64,000 bases of DNA from Candidatus Thiosymbion sp. GTDB lineage: Bacteria; Pseudomonadota; Gammaproteobacteria; Chromatiales; Chromatiaceae. The translations under genes and the position numbers were made by a program. Numbering within the stretch: the stretch's first letter is position 1; the number at the start of each line of letters is the position of its first letter. A model generated the notes under the pieces. That model did no database searches. It had not been told where the DNA came from and saw only the letters and a list, made by a program, of their open reading frames with translations. Shown one piece after another: positions 53,816 through 62,726 of this stretch. The stretch covers positions 122,089 through 186,088 of the forward strand of contig JAHDND010000011.1 of NCBI GenBank assembly GCA_018435665.1. Direction: 5' to 3'.

Positions 53816-54481
53816 TCAATAACCCGGAGGAGCGTCCACCACGACATAGGACAGGTTGCCGCTGACATAGGTGCGGTTGTACCAGGTCGCCCCGCACCGG
53901 TAGAAGGATGTCCCGTTTACGGTCACCAAAGTCGGGGAGCAAGGTAGGACCGTGACATAGTCCGGCGTGGAGGCCGCTCCCGCGGCGTAGCCGACCGCCG
54001 CCCCCACCGCCACGCCCGCCGCGGCATAGCCCCAGTTATTGCCGTCCCAACAACATCCATGGTGGTCATCCCAGTCGTCCGCGATGTCGCGCGCGGCATT
54101 CGTGCGGTCCTCCGTCCGTTCACTGCGCCCATCCTGGCGCTCTCCCACCCGCTCGGTGCGTTCCTCCTGTCCCGAGGTGCGGGTGTCACCCCGGGTCTCG
54201 GTGCGGGACTGGCGCGTGTCGGAACGATCACTGGACAGATTCTGCCGTGTCGCTGATCGCTGAGCGGAGCCGGCCTGCCCCGAAGCCGTCCGCGCACTGG
54301 CGCCCGAGGCGCCGCGGCTGGACAAGCTGCCACCCGCGGCCGGACCGCTGCGCGAATAGCCGCCCCCACCGCCTCGTCCGCCACCATCACGCCCGCGGGC
54401 TTCGGCATCGGCGGCAAGGAAGACCACGAACAGCGCGGCCGTCAGGATGGCAATCGTCTGGGAAAGAAGTCTTGTGTTCAT
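53816..54481 (-). CDS. Exported glycine/serine-rich protein with conserved C-terminus
   Basis: A 221-residue exported protein. Signal peptide 1-28 (IAILTAALFVVFLAADAEA), a Gly/Arg/Ser-rich, then Thr/Arg/Glu-rich region (about 30-130), a WDDHHGCCWDGNNWGYAA stretch with a hydrophobic Ala/Gly segment, and a conserved C-terminus (LVTVNGTSFYRCGATWYN, then YVVVDAPPGY). That last block, with TYYxC and P-x-GY, is common in small exported proteins next to DUF2092 genes and is similar to DUF6515; I hold the name loosely. Its start overlaps the DUF2092 stop by four bases (ATGA). Confidence 0.7.
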   Translation of the reverse strand: MNTRLLSQTIAILTAALFVVFLAADAEARGRDGGGRGGGGGYSRSGPAAGGSLSSRGASGASARTASGQAGSAQRSATRQNLSSDRSDTRQSRTETRGDTRTSGQEERTERVGERQDGRSERTEDRTNAARDIADDWDDHHGCCWDGNNWGYAAAGVAVGAAVGYAAGAASTPDYVTVLPCSPTLVTVNGTSFYRCGATWYNRTYVSGNLSYVVVDAPPGY

Positions 54482-55329
54482 TGGGCTCCCCCCTTGGGCT
54501 CAGACTTGTCGGAACCGGCCACGTCGTCTTTGGCTACACGCACGACGAAGGGGATGCGTTCCGCACCCTCTGGTGGTTCAAAGGCGAACTGGCTGTCGGA
54601 CACCTGCGGGGACAGGTTCCAGTCAGAGAACAGGGCCCAGAACTGGGGCTGGCCCTCTTCGTGCTTGTAGGTGATCACCATCCGCCGGGGGAGCGGTTCG
54701 CCCTCACCCGCAATCCAGAGCTGGAAATCGACATCCGCGGTCCGTCCCGCCAGGTGAGCGGTCGGTACCTCGGTCAACCGGTCCTGCTCCACGTAGTCCA
54801 GGGACTGGATGCGGCGCTCGAGATCGGTTGGCAGGGTGGTGGAGAGCAACAGGGCCAGGGGTACGCGCACCTGGAGATCCCGGACCAGGTAGCGCACCGC
54901 ATCATCCACGGTGCCCGTCCGCTCGACTTGGGCGTAGACCTTCAGGTCCGGGTCGGCGACGGTGAGGGTCTTGCCATCGAAGTAGATGAGGCGCCGGTCG
55001 CCATCGCTTTGCTCGGCCTCGACCCGCAGTCCGCCAGGACGGCTGAGAAGCACCTTGCGCTCCTCGCCGAATTCGATCTTCTGGCCCGAGTCCTGAACGA
55101 CGTCGTAGCCCGCGCGGATCGAGACGCTGAAGCCCTTGGCCTGCGCCAGGCGCTCCCCCATGCGCCTAAGGAGGGCCATGGCCTCACCATCTACCGGCTC
55201 AGTGCCCAGGATGGGCGCCCCATCATCCACCTGCCCGTCGGCCGCACCCTGATCCGCCGCCAACGCCGGTGACGCCAGCAGTGGAATACAGAGTGCGGGC
55301 CCTATCAGCCACGTCATGATCTTCATCAT
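54478..55329 (-). CDS. DUF2092 exported protein (LolA/LppX-like fold)
   Basis: A 283-residue exported protein. A signal peptide (1-24, ALCIPLLASPALA) precedes the DUF2092 domain (about 45-265): ALLRRMGERLAQAKGFSVSI, RKVLLSRPGGLRVEAEQSDG, RLIYFDGKTLTVADPDLKVY, HLAGRTADVDFQLWIAGEGE and LPRRMVITYKHEEGQPQFWA. The fold is like LolA/LppX, hydrophobic-ligand-binding half barrels, so lipid or hydrophobic ligand handling is possible but unproven. MMK at 55329 could start at the second ATG. The gene sits between a small exported protein (3-base gap) and the Gly/Ser-rich protein (overlap). Confidence 0.88.
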   Translation of the reverse strand: MMKIMTWLIGPALCIPLLASPALAADQGAADGQVDDGAPILGTEPVDGEAMALLRRMGERLAQAKGFSVSIRAGYDVVQDSGQKIEFGEERKVLLSRPGGLRVEAEQSDGDRRLIYFDGKTLTVADPDLKVYAQVERTGTVDDAVRYLVRDLQVRVPLALLLSTTLPTDLERRIQSLDYVEQDRLTEVPTAHLAGRTADVDFQLWIAGEGEPLPRRMVITYKHEEGQPQFWALFSDWNLSPQVSDSQFAFEPPEGAERIPFVVRVAKDDVAGSDKSEPKGGAQ

Positions 55330-55332
55330 CGA

Positions 55333-55584
55333 TTAGCTCCTCTGGTCATGGTTCCAAACGCAACCGGATCGGTCATTTCCCGGCGGATTCGGCCCCGCGG
55401 GGCCGAACGGTCGGATGCCGACCGCTTCGGCCGCCGCGCCCCTGGCAGTCCCGGTGACCCTACCGCCCAGGACTCCCATGCCCGGGTGTTCCACGCCCGG
55501 GGACTGGGCGATCGGGTGCATTGCCGGAAGACTGAAAACCGCCACTGCCAGGATCCTCGCCGCGAGCATGCTCGCTTGATACAT
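55333..55584 (-). CDS. Putative 83-residue exported protein
   Basis: ATG 55584 opens a frame with a signal-like start (MLAARILAVAVFSLPAMHPI) and a Gly/Pro-rich mature part (GVEHPGMGVLGGRVTGTARG, PFGPAGPNPPGN) to a stop at 55333, three bases before the DUF2092 ATG. The ribosome site of DUF2092 (GAGG) lies in its last codons, which suggests coupling. A weak AGGT precedes its own start. The alternative minus frame at 55326-55832 has no such features. It may be the first gene of the three-gene exported-protein operon; moderate confidence. Confidence 0.45.
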   Translation of the reverse strand: MYQASMLAARILAVAVFSLPAMHPIAQSPGVEHPGMGVLGGRVTGTARGAAAEAVGIRPFGPAGPNPPGNDRSGCVWNHDQRS

Positions 55585-55871
55585 TTTAGACCTGCTTTCG
55601 CCGCAAGGCCCTCAGCGCGGGGAAGAATAGGCGCAGAATACGCCTGGGCCTCGCTTGAGGACGAGACCGACATGGTCAAGCGGCCGTAGCCCCCGTTGAC
55701 GGTCGCCATCCAGTCCATCCCGCCTTTAGCACCCCAAAGCAGATAGATGCCGATTTCATCAGCTGTCCCGTGTGAACATGAGCGGTTTCTAAGCCGCTCT
55801 TCTTGTCCCGCAAGCGCCCACCGGAAGCACAACTAACACCCGGCCCCACTGCCAAACAATCCTTCAAGCTC

Positions 55872-56780
55872 ATGACTGCATACCATGTCTTTGGCGCACT
55901 CGCACTGTATTGCGTCGCGGCGGGGGTCGCGGCTCAGGATGTCGAGCCCCGGCGGTGGACACCCTTTCCCGTCGGCACCACGGTGGTCGGCCTGGGGGTG
56001 ATCCGGGGCGAGGGCGACGTCGCGTTTGACCCCCTGCTCAAACTGACGGACACCAGGGTGGAGACCACGGCCACCGAAGTATCGGTTATCCACGCCTTCG
56101 ACCTATTTGGCCAGACCGCCCGTGTCGATGTCCGGTTGCCCCTGCAGCATGTGCGGTGGCAGGGTCTGCTCGACGGTGCGCCACGCACGCGAGACGTTCG
56201 GGGGCTCGCGGATCCGCGCGTCAGACTCTCGGTCAACTTTATCGGGGCACCCGCGCTCAGCGGCAGGGAGTTTCAGGCCTACCACAGCGCCCACGCCAGC
56301 AACACGGTCGTAGGGGCGGCGCTGGCCGTGACCCTCCCGTTCGGGGATTACGACGAGGACAAGCTGCTGAATCTGGGCAATAACCGCTTCGCTGTCACGC
56401 CCCAGTTGGGCGTGGTCCACAGCCGGGGACATTGGTCCTATGAGCTAACAGGCTCGGTTTCGCTCTTTACCGACAACAAAGAGTTCCAGGTCGTCCAAAC
56501 GCGTGAGCAGGATCCGCTGTTCGCCCTCCAGGCGCATGTCGTCTTCGCTCCCGGCCCCTGGTTTGCGTCCCTGGGAGCAGCCTACGACTGGGGAGGGGAG
56601 TCCAGGGTGGAAGGGGTAGCGAAAGGCGACTATCGGGAGACGCTCTTCTTCGGCCTTTCCGCGGGGATTTCCATCGACCAGCAATCGAGCGTCCAGGTCA
56701 CCTATGTCGGTAGCCGCGCCCAGAAAGACATCGGCTCCGACAGCGACAATGTCGGGCTTGCCTATACGATTCGATTTTGA
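55872..56780 (+). CDS. Exported beta-barrel-like protein (phenol MetA-pathway family type)
   Basis: About 302 residues. A signal peptide (MTAYHVFGALALYCVAAGVA, cut near AAQD) is followed by strongly amphipathic beta strands to a C-terminal phenylalanine (YTIRF), which is an outer-membrane barrel sign. Family-like parts are FPVGTTVVGLGVIRGEGDVA, NTVVGAALAVTLPFGDYDED, RFAVTPQLGVVHSRGHWSYE and FFGLSAGISIDQQSSVQVTY, resembling PF13557-type proteins once tied to aromatic degradation. A transport role for hydrophobic compounds is possible. The frame is open to 55803, but 55872 starts the signal peptide. It is divergent from the 55584 gene. Confidence 0.78.
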   Translation: MTAYHVFGALALYCVAAGVAAQDVEPRRWTPFPVGTTVVGLGVIRGEGDVAFDPLLKLTDTRVETTATEVSVIHAFDLFGQTARVDVRLPLQHVRWQGLLDGAPRTRDVRGLADPRVRLSVNFIGAPALSGREFQAYHSAHASNTVVGAALAVTLPFGDYDEDKLLNLGNNRFAVTPQLGVVHSRGHWSYELTGSVSLFTDNKEFQVVQTREQDPLFALQAHVVFAPGPWFASLGAAYDWGGESRVEGVAKGDYRETLFFGLSAGISIDQQSSVQVTYVGSRAQKDIGSDSDNVGLAYTIRF

Positions 56781-56954
56781 AGTCGCCGAGTGGGGGCTAT
56801 TTACCCTGACAAAGCCCATTCCCAGGCGCGCCAGTCCCGATGCGGAAACCCGGCATCCCTTGCACATCGCCCGCCCTATCCCTCCCAAATCGTCTATGCT
56901 GAATTCCAGGATCTTGCCCGGGGCTGCGCTATTCATGAGGGCATTTTGTCAAAC

Positions 56955-58145
56955 ATGACCAACATCCTGGATCTCAAGTCGGAACCGGAGTTTCAACTGG
57001 GCGGTCCGTCCTATCGCCTCATGCAGCGCATCGGCCTCATCAAGCCTGGCAGTCGCTCGCTGCTGCGCCGGTATATCGCCTTCGTCCTGATCACCTGGGT
57101 GCCGCTCCTGGTCCTGGCCTTGCTGGAGGGTAAGGCCCTGGGGCCGACACCGCAGGAATCCTTGCTGCTGGATTTCGCCACCTACGCCCGCTTCCTCCTC
57201 GCCGTGCCCTTGCTCTTCCTCTCCGAGGTCATCGTCGGACCCAGGTTTCGAAAAGCCGGACGCCAGTTCATCGAGGGTCGCTTTATCCGCGAGCAGGATC
57301 TCCCCATCGTCGAGGCCGCGGTGCTTCGCACCCAGCAGCGCCGGGAGGCCCTGCTACCGGAACTGCTCATGCTCGTCATCGGTTTTTCCGCGCCCTGGAT
57401 CTTGCAGATGGAAGACTGGGCGGGGGGCGGGGCGATCATTTCCTGGCGGTCCGGTAGCGGCGAGGCACTGCTGGGCTTGTCTTGGGCGGGGCTCTGGTAT
57501 CAGTGCATCGCCGTCCCCCTGCTGCAATTTTTCATGTTCCGCTGGCTCTGGCGTCTCGTCATCTGGATCCTGTTCCTGCATGACCTGTCTCGGCTGGACC
57601 TGAGGCTGGTTCCTACCCACCCCGACCGCGCCGCGGGGCTGGGCTTTCTCGGCGGCGCCCACCTCTCCCTTGCCATCTTTCCCTTTGCTTTCAGTTGCGT
57701 CCTCAGCGCCCACATCGCCTACCAGATCTACTTCGAGGGCGTGGCCATAGATTCCTTCCGGCTACTCTTCGTGGTCTACCTGGTGACCATGGTCGTGCTC
57801 ATCCTCGGCCCCCTGCTGATCTTCACCCCCCAACTCGCCCGGGCCCGGCGGCGCGGGATGCGGGAATACAGCCTCCTCGCCAACGATTACAACCGCGCCT
57901 TTCACCAGAAATGGGTGAGCGGCCCGCCCCCGGAGGACGAACCCCTGCTCGGCAGCGGCGATATCCAGTCCCTGGCCGACCTGGGCAACAGCTTCGGCTT
58001 TATCCGCGACATGAAGGTCTTTCCCTTTAGTCAGCAGCAGATCCTGCAGATCGCCATCGTCTCCTCCCTGCCCGGTCTGCCCTTGATCTTTTTGGTGATG
58101 CCGGTGGGGGAACTGTTGCAATTGCTGGCCGGGGCCCTGCTCTGA
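56955..58145 (+). CDS. Polytopic membrane protein, function unknown
   Basis: A 396-residue inner-membrane protein with about six helices: FVLITWVPLLVLALL, YARFLLAVPLLFLSEVIVG, a short one near LSWAGLWYQCIAVPLLQF, FRWLWRLVIWILFL, LSLAIFPFAFSCVLSAHIAY, FRLLFVVYLVTMVVLILGPL, and a final one near QILQIAIVSSLPGLPLIFLV. Between helices are charged loops (RFIREQDLPIVEAAVLRTQQ; LTHPDRAAGLGF-like TH-P motif). The HPDRAAGLGFL segment is shared by a family of such proteins whose role is unknown. ATG 56955 begins the conserved part; the upstream frame to 56790 is not needed. Confidence 0.72.
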   Translation: MTNILDLKSEPEFQLGGPSYRLMQRIGLIKPGSRSLLRRYIAFVLITWVPLLVLALLEGKALGPTPQESLLLDFATYARFLLAVPLLFLSEVIVGPRFRKAGRQFIEGRFIREQDLPIVEAAVLRTQQRREALLPELLMLVIGFSAPWILQMEDWAGGGAIISWRSGSGEALLGLSWAGLWYQCIAVPLLQFFMFRWLWRLVIWILFLHDLSRLDLRLVPTHPDRAAGLGFLGGAHLSLAIFPFAFSCVLSAHIAYQIYFEGVAIDSFRLLFVVYLVTMVVLILGPLLIFTPQLARARRRGMREYSLLANDYNRAFHQKWVSGPPPEDEPLLGSGDIQSLADLGNSFGFIRDMKVFPFSQQQILQIAIVSSLPGLPLIFLVMPVGELLQLLAGALL

Positions 58146-58150
58146 AACAA

Positions 58151-58232
58151 CCGTTCAGCCCCCTCTCTCCAACTCTCCCCCGCCAGGGTGGAAGTAGCTA
58201 GAGAATTAGCGGCTTGTGCCATGGAAGCCGCC
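58151..58232 (-). repeat. Dispersed palindromic repeat, copy D
   Basis: On the minus strand it reads ggcacaagccgct, then attctctag, then ccctggcgggggagag and ggctgaacgg, in line with copies A and C. It starts six bases after the stop of the membrane protein gene. Confidence 0.65.
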
Positions 58233-58324
58233 TCTCGTCCGATAAGATCTCCACAGTCACAAATACCGACTCCCTCCCAAGCCTAACCTACTGATACCAT
58301 TCACTTTTTATACTGGAGCAAGAC

Positions 58325-59239
58325 ATGAGCCAGAATGACAAGGGCCATAAGCCAAACCACGCCAAAGACAAGAAACCAGCCAAAAACAATCAACGGGTCG
58401 ATAACCCCGCCGATGAGCTCGCTTCGCCGGAGCGCTCCGGCACCGATGAACTTGCGGAGCGGTCCGCCAAGCTGAGTCGTAAGGTCTATGAAAAGGAACT
58501 GGCCAAGCTCCATGTGGAGCTGGTCAAGCTCCAGGAGTGGGTCAAGCAAGAAGGGCTGAAGGTCATCATCGTCTTCGAGGGCCGCGACGGGGCGGGTAAG
58601 GGCGGCACCATCAAGGCCATCACCGAGCGCGTCAGCCCGCGGGTCTTCCGCGTGGTCGCCCTGCCCACGCCGACGGAGCGGGAGAAGAGCCAGATGTACG
58701 CCCAGCGCTACATGGCCCACTTCCCGGCGGCGGGGGAGATCGTGATCTTCGACCGCAGTTGGTACAACCGCGCCGGGGTCGAGCGGGTGATGGGCTTCTG
58801 CACCGAGGACCAGGCCAAGCGGTTCCTGCAAATGACCCCGCTGGTGGAGCGGGCCATGGTTGACTCTGGCATCATCCTGATCAAGTACTGGCTGGAGGTC
58901 AGCCCCGAGGAACAGACCCGCCGCCTGGAGGCGCGCATCGACGATGGGCGCAAGGTCTGGAAGCTCTCCCCGATGGATCTCCAGTCCTATAGCCGCTGGG
59001 ACGACTACACCAAGGCGCGGGATGAGATGTTCGCCACCACCGACAGCTCTTGGGCGCCCTGGTTCGTCGCCAACTCGGAATGCAAGAAACGGGTGCGGCT
59101 GAACGTCATTCATCACCTCTTGAGCCGCATCCCCTACCAGGAGGTGAAGCGCGAGAAGGTCAAGCTGCCCGAGCGCAAACACCTGGGGAAATACCAATCG
59201 CCGGATTATCCCTTCCGTTTCATCACCGAGCTGTATTGA
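58325..59239 (+). CDS. ppk2: Polyphosphate kinase 2 (PPK2)
   Basis: A 304-residue cytoplasmic kinase that uses polyphosphate to phosphorylate GDP/ADP (class I-type length and motifs). Residues 1-45 are a charged, Lys/Asn-rich tail; the PPK2 core follows. Walker A is EGRDGAGKGG (about residues 85-95), and Walker B and lid regions are FDRSWYNRAGVERVMGFC and IDDGRKVWKLSPMDLQS. LIKYWLEVSPEEQTRRLEAR is typical. ATG at 58325 has GGAG about six bases upstream. It may support nucleotide pools or polyphosphate turnover under stress; no other polyphosphate gene is near. Confidence 0.93.
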   Translation: MSQNDKGHKPNHAKDKKPAKNNQRVDNPADELASPERSGTDELAERSAKLSRKVYEKELAKLHVELVKLQEWVKQEGLKVIIVFEGRDGAGKGGTIKAITERVSPRVFRVVALPTPTEREKSQMYAQRYMAHFPAAGEIVIFDRSWYNRAGVERVMGFCTEDQAKRFLQMTPLVERAMVDSGIILIKYWLEVSPEEQTRRLEARIDDGRKVWKLSPMDLQSYSRWDDYTKARDEMFATTDSSWAPWFVANSECKKRVRLNVIHHLLSRIPYQEVKREKVKLPERKHLGKYQSPDYPFRFITELY

Positions 59240-59591
59240 GGGCCCGGGGGAGCTGGCCAGTGTCCGTCGCTGCTTATGCCTGGAGTCCAGCCAACAGGCA
59301 TGGGGGGGAGCGTCACGTCCTTTGGAATGGAGCGGCCTTGCCGTGAAATTCCCCCCAAGTGCTTGCCGTGGTGGGAATGTCGGCCGTACCCCACCTCAGG
59401 CGATATCGCCCTCTTCGTCAATTGTGACGCGCCCTCCTCACTGCTAACATGCCCGCGCGCCTAACACCCTACCCGGATGCTCAATCTGCCGCCGCACCGG
59501 GCGGTAACTCGGTTGGCTGCCAGGTTCTTCCCTGCCGCTGGGCGCCTCCCACCCCTGCCACCCTCCTTACCCCTTGCCCAAGGAAACATCG
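59240..59591. other. Intergenic region, nothing assigned
   Basis: About 350 bases between ppk2 and the small helical protein. A weak copy of the short dispersed repeat is at 59336-59354 (ccttgccgtgaaattcccc). No recognisable reading frame; the short frames here lack ribosome sites. Confidence 0.5.
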
Positions 59592-59879
59592 ATGACCTTG
59601 TCACAAAAAGAAAATGGCTTGATCGAAGTGCTGGTCCAGCGCCTGGAAGAACAGCGCATTCCCCGTGCCCTGGACATCAAGGCACGGGTCGATAACGGCG
59701 AGCGCCTCAACGATTTCGACCTCAGCTTTTTGGAGGAGGTCTTGCAGGATGCCATCGAGGTCAAGCCCTTCATCGACCAGCATCCCGAATGGCAGGAATT
59801 GTCCGCCCGGGTCATCGCGTTGTACAAGGACATCACCACCCAGGCCCTGGCCAACGAGCAGGCAGGCAATCAGGGATGA
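59592..59879 (+). CDS. Small conserved protein, paralogue of the one at 51321
   Basis: A 95-residue helical protein. ATG 59592 follows AGGAA at a suitable distance; the TTG at 59574 is less likely. It shares [36 protein letters not shown] with the protein at 51321-51602. It has no signal peptide or membrane helix. Function unknown; its location between ppk2 and a binding protein gene does not indicate a role. Confidence 0.75.
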   Translation: MTLSQKENGLIEVLVQRLEEQRIPRALDIKARVDNGERLNDFDLSFLEEVLQDAIEVKPFIDQHPEWQELSARVIALYKDITTQALANEQAGNQG

Positions 59880-59978
59880 GATGCGCTGGCGCCGCGGCGC
59901 GAACGGCTTGACGCCCAGGCCCAGGTCCCTTCATCTCACACCACCGTCGCTCCGCTCTCAGCCAGGGAACACCCCCTT

Positions 59979-61007
59979 ATGCGCCCTCTTCGCCTCATCT
60001 TCCTGGCCTGCGGGCTGGGCCTCTGGCTCTGGCTTTCCCCGGCCCTGGCCGGGGAAGTCCTGGAAGGGGTCAAGGCCCGTGGGTCCCTGCGCTGCGGGGT
60101 AAGCGAAGGCATCCCGGGTTTTTCCGAGCAGGACCCCAGTGGGCGCTGGGTGGGGCTGGACGCCGACTTTTGCCGCGCGGTGGCCGCCGCCGTGGTCGGG
60201 GATGCGGAGAAGGTTCAATTCGTCCCCCTCTCCACCTCGGCCCGCTTCCCGGCCCTGCAAGCGCGCAAGATCGATCTGCTGGCCCGAAACACCACCTGGA
60301 CCCTGGTCCGGGAGGCGGTGATGGGGGTCCAGTTCACCGCCACCCTCTTCTACGATGGTCAGGCCTTCCTGGTCCCGACGGAGAGCCCGGTCAAACGGGT
60401 CACCGACCTGGGCGGCGCCACCATCTGCGTGCAGAAAGGCACCACCAGCGAGCGCAACCTCCAGCGCTATTTCGCCCGTCGTCAACTCGCGGTCACCCCC
60501 CTGGTCCTCGATGCGATACCCAAGGCCAGCGAGGCCTTTTTTGGCGGTCGCTGCCAGGCCTTCACCGCGGATAGCGGCCAACTCGCCGGCCTGCGCATCC
60601 TGGCCCCCAAGGGTCGCCAGGCCTATCGGCTGCTGCCGGAACTGATTTCCAGCGAGCCCCTGGCGCCGGCGGTCTGGGGCGGGGATCAGCAATGGGCCAC
60701 CATGGTCCGCTGGGTCCTCTTCGCCCTGATCCATGCCGAGGAACTGGGCTTCACCCGCGCCCTGGCCAATGACCCCCCACCGGATTTCGTATCCACCCTG
60801 CTGAACTGGAATCAGGAAGAGGCGGACGCCCTGAGCAAGGCCATGGGCGTGGCCCCCAACTGGGCCCTGCGGGCCGTGGCCGCCGTCGGCAACTATGGCG
60901 AACTCTTCGAGCGCAACCTGGGTACGGGCAGCGAACTTGGCCTGGAACGGGGCATCAACCGTCTGTGGCGGGATGGCGGCCTGATGTATGCACCCCCTTA
61001 CCGGTAA
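59979..61007 (+). CDS. Amino-acid ABC transporter substrate-binding protein (AapJ/GltI-like)
   Basis: A 342-residue periplasmic binding protein. A signal peptide (LIFLACGLGLWLWLSPALAG) is followed by a type-3 binding protein fold: VKARGSLRCGVSEGIPGFSE, GRWVGLDADFCRAVAAAVVG, FPALQARKIDLLARNTTWTL, DLGGATICVQKGTTSERNLQ, and EEADALSKAMGVAPNWALRA at the end. The length and the RNTTWTLVREA segment fit AapJ-type general L-amino-acid binding proteins. No permease or ATPase genes are adjacent, so this is a solitary binding protein, which may use a transporter elsewhere or act in sensing. Confidence 0.9.
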   Translation: MRPLRLIFLACGLGLWLWLSPALAGEVLEGVKARGSLRCGVSEGIPGFSEQDPSGRWVGLDADFCRAVAAAVVGDAEKVQFVPLSTSARFPALQARKIDLLARNTTWTLVREAVMGVQFTATLFYDGQAFLVPTESPVKRVTDLGGATICVQKGTTSERNLQRYFARRQLAVTPLVLDAIPKASEAFFGGRCQAFTADSGQLAGLRILAPKGRQAYRLLPELISSEPLAPAVWGGDQQWATMVRWVLFALIHAEELGFTRALANDPPPDFVSTLLNWNQEEADALSKAMGVAPNWALRAVAAVGNYGELFERNLGTGSELGLERGINRLWRDGGLMYAPPYR

Positions 61008-61134
61008 GCCGGACCGGCCTTGGATCAGGGATATGGGTTGGCAGGATGCAGGCACCATTTCCCGTTCGGCCGGATAGCCCCCCTACCCCGCACCCGCGCG
61101 CCTTCAACCGTCACCGCTCTGATCAGCCATCTCC

Positions 61135-62478
61135 ATGACCGATATACAGATCTATCTCACCATCGGCGTCTTTGGCGGCGTCATCCTGCTGATCGCCCTG
61201 GATCTGATCGACATGACGGTGGCCGCCCTGCTCGGCCTCTGCGTGCTGGTCCTGACCGGGGTGTTCAATCGGGACGACATGCTGGAGACGGTGCGGATCG
61301 CCAGTGGCCCCATCGCCCTGCTGTTCGGCGGCATGGTGGTGGCGCGGGTCCTGGCCAAGACCGGGCTTTTCGAGCACTTGGGGGCGTTATTGTTGCGCGC
61401 CACCGGCGGCAGTGGACGGCGCTTCCTGCTGTTGCTAGTGGCCCTGGTAGCCCCCCTCTGCGCCCTGCTACCCAATGCCACCACCGTCATCCTGGTCGCG
61501 CCGGTCATCCTGGGGGTCTGCCGGGCGCTGAAGATCGACTTCGTCGGCCCTCTGGTGCTAACCGCCATCATCAGCAACTCCGCCGGCCTGCTCACCCTGG
61601 TTGGGGACCCGGCCACCTTTCTGGTGGGCAGTGCCATTGGCCTGAGCTTTGGTGAATACCTGCGCCAGGTCAGTCTGGGCGGCTTGCTGGCGGTCCTGAC
61701 CATCGTCCCCCTCCTGCCCTGGCTGCTGCGCGACACCTGGTGCCTGCGCACGACCCTCCCCGAAGAACAACCATTACCCCCCATCGAACGCCCGGGCTTC
61801 ATCCTCCTGGCCCTGACGGTGCTGGTGATCATGGTCCTGCTCTTTTTGTTCGGGGAATGGCTGCCCAGCAGCGTGAGCCCGCCGGCGGTGGCGATCATCG
61901 CCGCCAGTCTGGCCCTGCTGGTCATCCATGGCCTCAAGGTCGAGCCCGTCGAGGAGGTGCTGCGCGACCTGGACTGGAAGACCCTGATCTTCCTCGCCGC
62001 CATCTTCGCCCTGGTCCAGGCCTTCACCAAGACCGGGCTGCTGCAGGGCATGTCCCTCCAACTCTATGCCTGGTTCGGGGCCGATATCACCCAGGTGGCC
62101 CTGATCCTGCTGGCGGGGATCGGCGTGCTCTCTAGCCTGCTTGCCAATATCCCCGTGGTCGCCGCCGCCCTGGTGATGGCCAAGGGCTACCTGGTGGCGG
62201 CGGACGCCGTACCGGAATTCGCCCTGGCCGCCAGCTTCACCGACTGGCCCACGGCCACCCTGCCCTTCTTCATCGCCATGATGTTTGGCGCCACTCTGGG
62301 CGGTAACGCCACCCTGATCGGCGCCTCAGCCAATATCGTTTGCGCTGGTATCTGCAACAGCCAGGGAGGGCACCTGACCTTCCTGCGCTTCGCCCGTTAC
62401 GGCGTCCCTATCACCCTGGTGCAGTTGGCCCTGGGCGCGGGCTATGTACTCGTCCTGACCAGCCTCCTCGCACCCTGA
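61135..62478 (+). CDS. SLC13/ArsB/NhaD superfamily anion permease
   Basis: A 447-residue ion transporter superfamily member with about eleven helices. Signature parts are FGGVILLIALDLIDMTVAAL, NATTVILVAPVILGVCRAL, AIISNSAGLLTLVGDPATFL (a family hallmark with the TLVGDPATF loop), and LGGNATLIGASANIVCAGI in the second half. These pairs resemble the ArsB/NhaD/CitM group, which moves anions or Na+ against H+ or Na+. Substrate unknown: arsenite, citrate-type acids and Na+ are all possible. The gene stands alone between the binding protein and a DUF3313 lipoprotein. Confidence 0.9.
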   Translation: MTDIQIYLTIGVFGGVILLIALDLIDMTVAALLGLCVLVLTGVFNRDDMLETVRIASGPIALLFGGMVVARVLAKTGLFEHLGALLLRATGGSGRRFLLLLVALVAPLCALLPNATTVILVAPVILGVCRALKIDFVGPLVLTAIISNSAGLLTLVGDPATFLVGSAIGLSFGEYLRQVSLGGLLAVLTIVPLLPWLLRDTWCLRTTLPEEQPLPPIERPGFILLALTVLVIMVLLFLFGEWLPSSVSPPAVAIIAASLALLVIHGLKVEPVEEVLRDLDWKTLIFLAAIFALVQAFTKTGLLQGMSLQLYAWFGADITQVALILLAGIGVLSSLLANIPVVAAALVMAKGYLVAADAVPEFALAASFTDWPTATLPFFIAMMFGATLGGNATLIGASANIVCAGICNSQGGHLTFLRFARYGVPITLVQLALGAGYVLVLTSLLAP

Positions 62479-62540
62479 GCCCCAATGGTCACGACGAGGC
62501 GCGACAAATGACCACGATTGACCCAAGCCAAATATAACTT

Positions 62541-62553
62541 ATTGATTATCAAT
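62541..62553. promoter_or_regulatory. AT-rich 6-1-6 palindrome upstream of the DUF3313 gene
   Basis: attgat t? atcaat: the sequence attgattatcaat has identical inverted arms around one base and lies in an unusually AT-rich 30-base island before the DUF3313 gene. It could be a regulator or IHF site. Sequence only. Confidence 0.35.
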
Positions 62554-62726
62554 CAATTTAAACGCTAGCCGAGATCCAATTCATGCCCTTCCGCCTTGCC
62601 CGCCTCGCCCACTCCGGACCAGCCTCAACCTCCCCAGTGCACGGGCTAGTCCCGCTGGCTCCCAAATCAACTTCTGGTTTTCTGCCGTCTGATTCGGCGC
62701 CGTCCAATTCCCGGGTTTCAGGCCAC

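Noticed and set aside
55326..55832. 168-codon minus frame upstream of DUF2092
   Set aside because: Basic, Ser/Arg-rich shadow composition; the 83-codon frame in the same place has a signal peptide and proper coupling.
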